Assembly: GCA_002420105.1 (NCBI GenBank)
Contig: DIHJ01000107.1
Span: 6,120 to 26,117, forward strand
Direction: 5' to 3'
Length of the DNA stretch: 19,998 bases
Source of the DNA: Nitrospira sp. UBA5699
GTDB lineage: Bacteria; Nitrospirota; Nitrospiria; Nitrospirales; Nitrospiraceae
The stretch's first letter is position 1, and each line of letters opens with the position of its first letter. Both the position numbers and the translations under genes were made by a program. The notes below the pieces were generated by a model. That model was not told the origin of the DNA. It ran no database searches and saw nothing but the letters and a program-made list of their open reading frames with translations. Shown here piece after piece: positions 13,442 through 19,998 of the stretch.

Positions 13442-16400
13442 TTACCGCAATGATTGTGAAAAGACCGCCGTCACCCGGTGCCAGATCCCCGACGGGCGAT
13501 ACCGGTACAGGCCGCCGTCCTCGGGCTCCAGCGCGACGAGGTGCACCCACTCGTTCTGATAATAGTGCTGCAGGACTTCATGGCGCTCGATCAGCTTCGC
13601 AACGTTCGCGCGCGGCGCCTCGACGACGGTCAACAGCCGCATCGGTTCGTGATAGGGCACGTCGCCGTTCATCACCGTCTGCCAGGCCAGGCCGAGACGC
13701 AGATCGCTCCAGGGTCCCGACATGATGCCGATCTTCCCCACGACGTTGTGGTAGATCTTGCTGCCGCTGCCGTAGGCCTCATTATCGACCGCGGAGAAAT
13801 AATGTTCCATGTTAATCCACTGGGCGACCACCTGCGGCGCGGTCAGCAGCACCTCGAGAAAGCGGCTGGTCGGGTCCTCCCGGTAGTCGTAGGAATGGAG
13901 AAAGACGCGTCCCGCCAGATTGAGGCCCTTGGTCAGATCGCGCCGGCCGATGACGAACGACGTGTTCCCCGACAGGCCCCATTCCGGCCGCACCTGGCTC
14001 CAATCCGCGCTGCGCGCGCGCACGTGGGCCGCGGCTCGGGGAAGGGGAAGCGGGGCCTTGTGTTCCGGGAACCGGCCGCAGCGCTCCTGGACGGTCAGCA
14101 GCGCCGCTTCCCGTAAATCCTCCAGGAGACGCGCGACGTCCTTGCGATGGGTCGCCGGCACGTCTTCCAGGTCGAACAGCTGCACGCCGTCGGTCGTGGT
14201 GTCCATCTGACCGGCGAGAAAATGCGTATCGGACGGAATGTCGATCCCGTTCTTGCGCAGGCGTTCCCGCACGTGTTGGTTGTTGGCCATGCCGGCGAGG
14301 ACGCGGGCGTTGGGCTTTCCTTCGTTGCCCCCGCAGGCGCCGCAATCCAGCGCGGACTCGTACGGGTTGTTCTCCGAGGTGCTGCCGTGCGCGCAGAACA
14401 GGACGAGCCGCGCGAAGTTGCGGGTCAGGCCCATCATGCGGAGCGCCGTTTCCAGCGTGAGCGCCTGCTCGTCGAGCGTGAAGCCGGTGCGCGTGATCCG
14501 TTCCTTCTGACGGGACGCCGAGCGCTGATTGATCCGGTAGGCGCGCCGGAGCTGCTCCACGAAGGCCGCGAGCGCGTTGCGGGAGAGATCCAGCTGCCCG
14601 GCGGTCTCGAGCATGGACGTCGGAAGCTCTCCCTCGCCCTGCAGGGCATGACGGCGCAGCGCTTCCACGAATTCGGGACCGATGCGCGACCCCCGCAGGC
14701 CCAGTTCGTCGCGCAGGGCCTTCCAAATGACCGCGCGCTGTTCCGACTGCACCATCTCTTCGGTATCGGCCGGCGCCAGCTTGTCCACGGTGAGCGTGGT
14801 GGCGATCGGCGGGACGAGGAGGCGCTGCACCCACCCGGTCAGCCGCCGATAGAGAGCCGGCACCGCCGTCTTGCCGAGGAGGGGCAGCGTGTAAAACCAC
14901 CCGAGCGATTCCACCATCACGTAGGGGGTCACGACGTTTTCCTTCAGATCGTGCAGCAGCGTGTGTCCCGCGTGGATCAGCTTGGTTCTCGACGCATGCT
15001 TGGGCACCACGTGCTCCAGATAGCTGCGGGGAATCTCGCGGACCTCGTTCCGGGCGCGCATGATCACCGGGAACTGCTCGGTGTCGTGCTCTTTGCCCCA
15101 CGCGCGATGACGGATGAACACGGCGAAGAATCCGGCGAAGCCGTGGGTCTCGTTCGCGCCGGTCGATTCGAGGTGTCGGCGGAAGGGCTCGGAGCGGACG
15201 TCGATGCAAAAGACCGACTGGGATTTCGGCCGGACCGGAGCAGCCCCGTCCGGTTGACCGGTCCTGGAATTCGAGGCCGTCCGCATGAGCATGCCGAAGA
15301 GCTGGTCCTGGTAGCCCGCTTCGAAGGCTTTGAGCCAGACCGGCCCGTGGTCCGATTCGGGAAAGGCGTCCATCCAGGCCACCAACGTCGCGAGACGGTC
15401 CGGAGTCCCCTCCAGCATCACGGTCGGCACGATTTCCAGCGCCTGGGCGAGCATCAGCAGCCGGCGGGCCGCGGTCAACCGCAACGAACGGTTACGGCTC
15501 GGCCCCTGGTCGCGTTGCAAGCCGTCGGCCAGGGCCTTCCAGCCGCCATGCCGCGACACGGAGAGCCGTTCCACCAGTTCGGCGTAAGAGGCCGGCAACC
15601 GTCCGGCCGTCTGTTCCTTCCGCAGGAAGTAGGCGTGCGGCTGGTTCTGCATGTAGGCGGAGATGTCGCGGAAGTTGCCGTCGATGCCCAATTGCTCGCG
15701 GCAGGCCTGCTGGACCAGTTCGCGCACGTACCAGAGACGAACGGCGAGAAACTTCACGAGACTCACGGGATAGGCCTGTTGCCAGGCATAATCGGTTTTC
15801 TCCGCGCGCCATTTGATGAAGCCGGCCCAGCCGGGGAGCGCCGTGAGTTGGAGCGCAAGATAGTCCTGCCGCAGCTCGGCCGGAATCTTCAGGATGTCGA
15901 GGCTCTCCAGCACGGCGTCTTCGGGATGGTCGGGGAGCGCGGCGATCTTGGCGCGGCTGTCGCGGATGCCGCAGGGCGACCATTCCATCGCGGCAAGGGC
16001 TTTCCACGCGAGGTAGAACCCCCGTTCCCGGCCCGGCATCGCCCAGCCGGCATGGCCTTCGTCGAGGAACGCCTCGCACCACTTGATCAGTTCGCCGTTG
16101 ACGAGGCTGACGATGCGCGTGCCCAGTGTGCGGTCGCACCAGTTGGAGAGGTTCAGAAAATGCCCCAGAGCGGCCTGATCCTCCCGGACCGCGGCGGCAA
16201 TGCGTTCCTCGACCGTCGGCGCGGCAAGGGCCGGGATCAGATGATCGGCCAGTGCGTCGACCAGATCCTCGTTCGATCCGCGATCCAGCAGGGCATCGAG
16301 CGGCTCGTCGCCGGGTGCGCTGAGGGCGTGGGTGAGACAGGCCCGCAGGACCTCCCGGTGCGCGATACGGCAGGGACCGATCGTCACGGATTCATCCCGG

Positions 16401-16684
16401 GCGATCGGCTGCAGGGCCTCATCGAGATGCAGGAGGTGGATTCTGCCGGCGCGAAGATATCCGCGGTACCGGTCTCCGGTCAGGTAGCCGTCGCCGCCAA
16501 GGAACTTCTTGCCCCGGCGGACCGTCTCGTCGAACGGCAGATACTCCAGGCTGTGCAGGGGATTGTGGTGGACGAAGGTGCGCATGGGCCAGTACTGGGC
16601 GATCACCTCGCCGGCCAAACGGACGATGCCCCTGAGCTCCATCCGGCGCGTTTCGACGTCGACGGTCCGGTCTAGTTGTTCCAT
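13442..16684 (-). CDS. dabA: DabA-type inorganic carbon accumulation subunit (UPF0753/DUF2309)
   Basis: DabA is a large cytoplasmic-face protein with a beta-carbonic-anhydrase-like zinc site. With the ion-translocating DabB it converts CO2 to bicarbonate in an energy-coupled, one-way manner. The four zinc ligands known from Halothiobacillus DabA are all visible: Cys493 and Asp495 in FCIDVRSE, His766 in CAHGSTSENN and Cys781 in ALDCGACGG, with the same 2- and 15-residue spacing. The 1080-aa length is greater than the roughly 830 aa of the Halothiobacillus protein. I start it at the ATG at 16684, which overlaps the upstream gene by 13 bp; the open frame extends to 17713 but that part is out of frame with a strong membrane-protein gene. 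Confidence 0.92.
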   Translation of the reverse strand: MEQLDRTVDVETRRMELRGIVRLAGEVIAQYWPMRTFVHHNPLHSLEYLPFDETVRRGKKFLGGDGYLTGDRYRGYLRAGRIHLLHLDEALQPIARDESVTIGPCRIAHREVLRACLTHALSAPGDEPLDALLDRGSNEDLVDALADHLIPALAAPTVEERIAAAVREDQAALGHFLNLSNWCDRTLGTRIVSLVNGELIKWCEAFLDEGHAGWAMPGRERGFYLAWKALAAMEWSPCGIRDSRAKIAALPDHPEDAVLESLDILKIPAELRQDYLALQLTALPGWAGFIKWRAEKTDYAWQQAYPVSLVKFLAVRLWYVRELVQQACREQLGIDGNFRDISAYMQNQPHAYFLRKEQTAGRLPASYAELVERLSVSRHGGWKALADGLQRDQGPSRNRSLRLTAARRLLMLAQALEIVPTVMLEGTPDRLATLVAWMDAFPESDHGPVWLKAFEAGYQDQLFGMLMRTASNSRTGQPDGAAPVRPKSQSVFCIDVRSEPFRRHLESTGANETHGFAGFFAVFIRHRAWGKEHDTEQFPVIMRARNEVREIPRSYLEHVVPKHASRTKLIHAGHTLLHDLKENVVTPYVMVESLGWFYTLPLLGKTAVPALYRRLTGWVQRLLVPPIATTLTVDKLAPADTEEMVQSEQRAVIWKALRDELGLRGSRIGPEFVEALRRHALQGEGELPTSMLETAGQLDLSRNALAAFVEQLRRAYRINQRSASRQKERITRTGFTLDEQALTLETALRMMGLTRNFARLVLFCAHGSTSENNPYESALDCGACGGNEGKPNARVLAGMANNQHVRERLRKNGIDIPSDTHFLAGQMDTTTDGVQLFDLEDVPATHRKDVARLLEDLREAALLTVQERCGRFPEHKAPLPLPRAAAHVRARSADWSQVRPEWGLSGNTSFVIGRRDLTKGLNLAGRVFLHSYDYREDPTSRFLEVLLTAPQVVAQWINMEHYFSAVDNEAYGSGSKIYHNVVGKIGIMSGPWSDLRLGLAWQTVMNGDVPYHEPMRLLTVVEAPRANVAKLIERHEVLQHYYQNEWVHLVALEPEDGGLYRYRPSGIWHRVTAVFSQSLR

Positions 16685-17979
16685 GCCGGGACCTCCGTCA
16701 CGACGGTCGATTGACGCGGGGCGGGCGCCGAATCGAACCAGCGCGAAGGCATCAGACCCAGCGCGGCGAGCAGCACCAGGACGACGGCAAGGGACGCCAG
16801 CTCCGGATCGCGCAGATCTTCCTGCCGGAGATCGGTCCGTTCGCGGCCGAACAGCAGCCGTTGCGCCAGATCGAAGAGGTACCAGGAGGCGCTGAGCCAG
16901 GCGACGACGATGACGATGAGCCCGCCGGAGAACACGAACCCGGGAGCCAGGAGCATCCCGAGGAAACCGGAAAACACGCCGAAGGGCGGCAGGCCCAGCG
17001 CCGCAAGGGCCAGCAACGAGAGGGTGACCGCCAGTCTGGGCATGGACCGGGCCAGGCCGGTGAGCGCCCGCGCGTCGACGTCGCCGAACCGCGCGCGCAG
17101 CGCGTACCAGGCGAGGAGGAGGCCGCACGTCGCCAGGGCGACGGCGCTCACGTAGACGACGGCCTGCGGCACGACGGTCCGGGCGGTGAGCAGATACCAC
17201 CAGAGAATGGACAGGAACGACAGGCTGCCGCAGGCCAGAAGCGAGGCGACGCGCGGCTGCGTCAGCGCCTTGAGCGCGCCATAGACCGTTCCGGCCAGCG
17301 CCAGCGCGGTCATCGCCCCGCCCATCGGCGGGGGAATGTCCGGCAGCAGCGTCGAGATCTGGGCGAATCCGAGCACGGGCAGGAGGACGGAGAGAAAGGC
17401 CGGCAGATTTCCCGGAAGCCCGGTCAGCGCGGCGACATAGCCCTTGTGGAACGGCACGAGCGGCAGCAGCATCGCGCCGGTCAGCAACAGCATGGAGGAG
17501 GCGAGCGGGGGAGCGGCCGCGAGCGTCGCGACGGCGCAGAGACTTCCGAGGCCGAGGGTTCCGGCTCCCCAGAGAGAACCGGGTGCCGCATGCCGCCGGA
17601 AGTGGAACAGCAGCGCGGCGGTCAGCACGAGGACGGCGAACAGAAAGAGGCGCGACAGCGGCGCGCCGCCGGCCAGCACGCCCAACCCCGGCCCGAGCAG
17701 CACCGTCGTCCACAGCCAGGCGGCCCGATTGTCGCGGTGCACGGGCTGACCCAGCAGGGACAGCAACGCCGCCGCGGGGAGCAACACGAGAAGCGGCGCG
17801 CCGGCGGACTGCGCCGGCAGCCGGCCCGCCGTCCAGCCGATGGCGCCGAGGCTTGCCGTCGTGACGAGCAGCAGGCAGATCTTGAGTTCGCGGGGCTTCG
17901 ACCAGGCGAGCAGACTCAGCGCGGTTCCGAGAACCGGGATCGCCGCGAGGAGGAGATCGGCGGTGAGCGACGGCGTCAC
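16672..17979 (-). CDS. Second NuoM/NuoN-like membrane subunit of the DAB operon
   Basis: This 435-aa, very hydrophobic protein has roughly 12 predicted membrane helices. It resembles the antiporter-like subunits of complex I and Mrp (Proton_antipo_M family). The stretch PFHKGYVAALTGLPGNLPAF matches the NuoM-type PLHxWLPxA...P region, YGALKALTQPRVASLLACGS matches the region before the discontinuous helix, and LGLPPFGVFSGFLGML matches the GxPPxxxFxxK region. In the second stretch the usual Lys-Arg is replaced by Pro-Arg. The GTG start at 17979 overlaps the upstream stop as GTGA. Known DAB systems have one such subunit (DabB), so this is an extra or split component. A possible role is completing the ion path. 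Confidence 0.8.
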   Translation of the reverse strand: MTPSLTADLLLAAIPVLGTALSLLAWSKPRELKICLLLVTTASLGAIGWTAGRLPAQSAGAPLLVLLPAAALLSLLGQPVHRDNRAAWLWTTVLLGPGLGVLAGGAPLSRLFLFAVLVLTAALLFHFRRHAAPGSLWGAGTLGLGSLCAVATLAAAPPLASSMLLLTGAMLLPLVPFHKGYVAALTGLPGNLPAFLSVLLPVLGFAQISTLLPDIPPPMGGAMTALALAGTVYGALKALTQPRVASLLACGSLSFLSILWWYLLTARTVVPQAVVYVSAVALATCGLLLAWYALRARFGDVDARALTGLARSMPRLAVTLSLLALAALGLPPFGVFSGFLGMLLAPGFVFSGGLIVIVVAWLSASWYLFDLAQRLLFGRERTDLRQEDLRDPELASLAVVLVLLAALGLMPSRWFDSAPAPRQSTVVTEVPAWNN

Positions 17980-19688
17980 GACATACTCCCGAACGAGCGC
18001 TTGTCGATGCGGTAGGCGAGCCGCATCACCGCCCCGCTCAGTCTGGCGTAGATCACGTCGAGATACAGGCGGTTCATGAACAGGACGTACAGGCGGACGA
18101 GCAGCCGGTCGGCCCATGCGGGCCTGGGCATGTGCTGACCGCGCGTCTGGGCGTAGAGATAGGACCAGCCGAGGATGGTCAGCAGGGACGTCAACACCAC
18201 GAGACCGTCGAAGAGCGGACCGGGAAGGGCGGCCGCCCTGAAGTAGGAGGCCACTTCTTCCGGATCCGGATAGAGAAAGGCGGTGAAGGACTCGGCCGCG
18301 AACAGGTAGGTGAAGACCACGAAGAGGAGCGTCACGAGCATGGCGGAGGACACCTTCCAGGAGGCCACCGCACGGATGCGCGTGAGCGTCAGAATCGCCT
18401 GGAAGGACGTGACCCAGATGAAAAAGAGGAAGATGACGGTGCCCTGGGAATCGCGGATCGGAATCCGGAGGACGCCGTGGGCGGCCAGCAGAATCACGAG
18501 CGGCATCAGCAGCGTCGTCACGAATCCGGTCGACCAGGTGAGGCGTGAGAACTCCGGTTCCTCGGCCGCATGACCCGTATGGGGGAACGCCGGTTCCTGC
18601 CGCGCCTTGTGGATGACGTTGCCGCAGTTGAGGAACACCGTGCCCTTGAAGATGCCGTGCGCGATGAGGTGGAAGACGGCGAGCGAGAACGCGCCCAGCC
18701 CGCACTCCATGATCATGTAGCCCATCTGGCCGATCGTCGAAAACCCGAGCGTTTTCTTGATGTCGTTCTGCGTCAACATCATCGCCGCGCCGAGAATCGC
18801 GGTGAGCGTGCCGATCACGAACGCGACGTGCAGCGTGGCCGGACTCAATCCGTACAGGGGGGCGAGGCGGTTCAGGAGAAACCCGCCGGCGTTGATGATG
18901 CCGGCATGGAGCAGCGCGTGCACCGGCGTCGGGGCATAGAGCGAGCGGGGCAGCCAGATGTGCAGCGGAAACTGGGCGGACTTGCTCATCGCCCCGATAA
19001 AAATCAGCAGGGTCACGGCGGTGGGGCCGCCGATCTCCACTCCGGGCGCGAGCGCGAGCGTCCCCGGCGTCTCGGCGGCCCTGATGAACAATTCCTGAAA
19101 TTCGATCGTGCCGTACATCGAATGGGCCAGGACGATGCCGGCAAGAAAGGCCGCGTCGCCGACGCGCAGCAGGGTGAAGGTGCGGAACGCGCCCTCGAGC
19201 GTCGCCGTATGCGTGAGATTATGGGCCAGCAGACAGAGCAGATAACTCAGGAGCTGCCAGAACACGAACAGCATGACCAGGTTCGCGCTCGACACCATGC
19301 AGAGCAGCACGAACGTGGTGAAGCCGATCAGGGCGAGAAACCGGCGATAGCCGGGATCCTGATACATGTAGCCGACGGAATAGCGATAGATGACGGTGCC
19401 CACTCCCGAGATCAGCACCATCAGGACCGCGCTGAGCCGGTCGACGCGGAAGCCGAAGGGAAGCGCCTGGTTGCCGCTCGCGCCCGGGTCGTAAAACCGG
19501 ACGGCGATCGACCCGTACGAGGTGACCAGGATCAGCGTGAGGATCGCGCCGAGGAACGCCGCGACCAGGGGCACCACGCCCAGTCCGGCGCGGTCCTGCT
19601 GCGTCTCCGGTTCGCCCACCATGACGATGAGCGGCGCCAGAACGGGCAACAGGGGCACGAGGATCACGAACCACATCGCAGCCGTCAT
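17976..19688 (-). CDS. dabB: DabB, NuoL-like membrane subunit of the DAB operon
   Basis: DabB is the ion-translocating partner of DabA, related to NuoL/MrpA. The 570-aa product has many membrane helices and the family motifs. They include KSAQFPLHIWLP (about 236-247), APTPVHALLHAGIINAGG (about 252-269), LTQNDIKKTLGFSTIGQMGYM (about 305-324, with the key Lys pair) and HGIFKGTVFLNCGNVIH (about 344-360). The position of the conserved Glu of NuoL/M (in a W-E pair) seems to be Gln145 in FWQLLSYLL. Start at 19688 is poorly supported by a ribosome site; Met5 is an alternative. It is the first gene of a five-gene minus-strand operon. A plain complex I subunit is unlikely because dabA follows. Confidence 0.85.
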   Translation of the reverse strand: MTAAMWFVILVPLLPVLAPLIVMVGEPETQQDRAGLGVVPLVAAFLGAILTLILVTSYGSIAVRFYDPGASGNQALPFGFRVDRLSAVLMVLISGVGTVIYRYSVGYMYQDPGYRRFLALIGFTTFVLLCMVSSANLVMLFVFWQLLSYLLCLLAHNLTHTATLEGAFRTFTLLRVGDAAFLAGIVLAHSMYGTIEFQELFIRAAETPGTLALAPGVEIGGPTAVTLLIFIGAMSKSAQFPLHIWLPRSLYAPTPVHALLHAGIINAGGFLLNRLAPLYGLSPATLHVAFVIGTLTAILGAAMMLTQNDIKKTLGFSTIGQMGYMIMECGLGAFSLAVFHLIAHGIFKGTVFLNCGNVIHKARQEPAFPHTGHAAEEPEFSRLTWSTGFVTTLLMPLVILLAAHGVLRIPIRDSQGTVIFLFFIWVTSFQAILTLTRIRAVASWKVSSAMLVTLLFVVFTYLFAAESFTAFLYPDPEEVASYFRAAALPGPLFDGLVVLTSLLTILGWSYLYAQTRGQHMPRPAWADRLLVRLYVLFMNRLYLDVIYARLSGAVMRLAYRIDKRSFGSMS

Positions 19689-19730
19689 GGAGAATCTGTT
19701 CCGTTCGCGGTCGGATCAATCCGTGATAAA

Positions 19731-19772
19731 ACAAAAGCCAACCATTCTCCCGACGAGAGAATCCGGTTGGCT
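19731..19772 (-). terminator. Intrinsic terminator just upstream of dabB
   Basis: On the minus strand AGCCAACC (19772-19765) and ATTCTC (19762-19757) pair with GAGAAT (19749-19744) and GGTTGGCT (19743-19736). This gives a 14-bp stem with a 2-base bulge and a 7-nt loop, followed by TTTTGTTTT. It reads minus-ward, ends about 42 bp before the dabB start, and probably ends the transcript of the gene at 19814-19998. A conditional attenuator for dabB is the alternative. Confidence 0.75.
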
Positions 19773-19813
19773 CGCACTGTGTCAGGCCGGAAACCGAACC
19801 GGACACCCTACGC

Positions 19814-19998
19814 CTATGGTCCGGCGAATTCGAGCGGTCTGCCCGTCCCCGCGGAGACGAGGAGCCCGATCGAGTGTCGAGTGTCCTTATCTCGTAGGTG
19901 CTTCGCGAAGTCAAGGCATCGGGCACAATGATCGAGCCCATCCCGGGCCCGGCGGAGCCGCCTGTCGGCTCGGCCCGCGAGACTTTGACCTTGTGGCC
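19814..19998 (-). CDS. Probable C-terminal end of an unidentified protein (cut by window edge)
   Basis: A minus-strand frame enters at the window edge and stops with TAG at 19816-19814, 41 bp before the intrinsic terminator. The visible 61 residues end ...HCARCLDFAKHLRDKD (a CxxC motif and a charged helix), then RHSIGLLVSAGTGRPLEFAGP. The stop-then-terminator spacing supports this frame as real, but the piece is too short to name. Other frames through this stretch run on into the dabB region and lack support. Confidence 0.4.
   Translation of the reverse strand, partial: PQGQSLAGRADRRLRRARDGLDHCARCLDFAKHLRDKDTRHSIGLLVSAGTGRPLEFAGP

Noticed and set aside
14147..16675. 842-codon open frame on the plus strand opposite dabA
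   Set aside because: It is antisense to a gene with intact catalytic motifs; long antisense open frames are expected in GC-rich coding DNA.
16672..16684. Possible frameshift joining the second membrane subunit and DabA
   Set aside because: Each gene has its own start and stop, and the 13-bp overlap is normal for a tightly packed operon.
16685..17713. Upstream in-frame extension of DabA by 343 residues
   Set aside because: The extension is Arg/Pro-rich and lies antiphase to a clear membrane-protein gene; the UPF0753 N-terminus begins at the ATG at 16684.
17980..18705. Upstream extension of the second membrane subunit
   Set aside because: It overlaps the NuoL-like gene in another frame, is not hydrophobic, and the GTG at 17979 forms a normal GTGA junction.
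18570..19931. 453-codon open frame opposite dabB
   Set aside because: Highly charged, repetitive composition typical of the antisense of a membrane protein gene.

Overview
The window looks like the replication-origin neighbourhood of a GC-rich, chemolithoautotroph-like bacterium. My best guess is the Nitrospira lineage (Nitrospirota). This is inference from gene content: a bicarbonate-accumulation operon with two NuoL/NuoM-like membrane subunits, a double ThyX-like protein, small exported proteins and an SPW-type membrane protein. No rRNA or other marker gene settles it.

Left part (1-6426, all minus strand). Read in the direction of transcription, the order is hisS, a three-gene sulfur-relay set (TusD/DsrE-, TusC/DsrF- and TusB/DsrH-like), a 312-bp gap with paired DnaA boxes, then dnaA, dnaN and gyrB. 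gyrB is cut by the left edge at the start of its TOPRIM domain. dnaA, dnaN and gyrB are spaced by 25 and 8 bp and probably form one transcription unit. The gap upstream of dnaA is the best oriC or dnaA-autoregulation candidate.

Middle part (6427-12725). A divergent promoter region separates hisS from a plus-strand pair: a 495-aa double ThyX-like protein and a seven-repeat TPR protein. The TPR gene ends tail-to-tail with a minus-strand HtrA/Deg protease, and the two stop codons share one CTAG. A small zinc-ribbon gene lies just upstream of the protease. Next come two divergently placed small exported proteins with similar C-termini, separated by 431 bp of non-coding DNA that includes a nested dyad. 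A 68-aa SPW-like membrane protein and a convergent intergenic region full of hairpins follow.

Right part (12726-19998, minus strand). This is a tightly coupled five-gene operon: NuoL-like DabB, a second NuoM/NuoN-like membrane protein, a 1080-aa DabA (UPF0753/DUF2309) with intact zinc ligands, a PII-like protein and an unrecognised 117-aa protein. Known DAB systems couple cation flux to vectorial hydration of CO2 to bicarbonate. The extra antiporter-like subunit, the PII-like protein and the orphan last gene make this the most interesting part of the window. Upstream lies the probable end of another minus-strand gene followed by an intrinsic terminator.

I saw no tRNA, rRNA, CRISPR array, insertion sequence or prophage gene.
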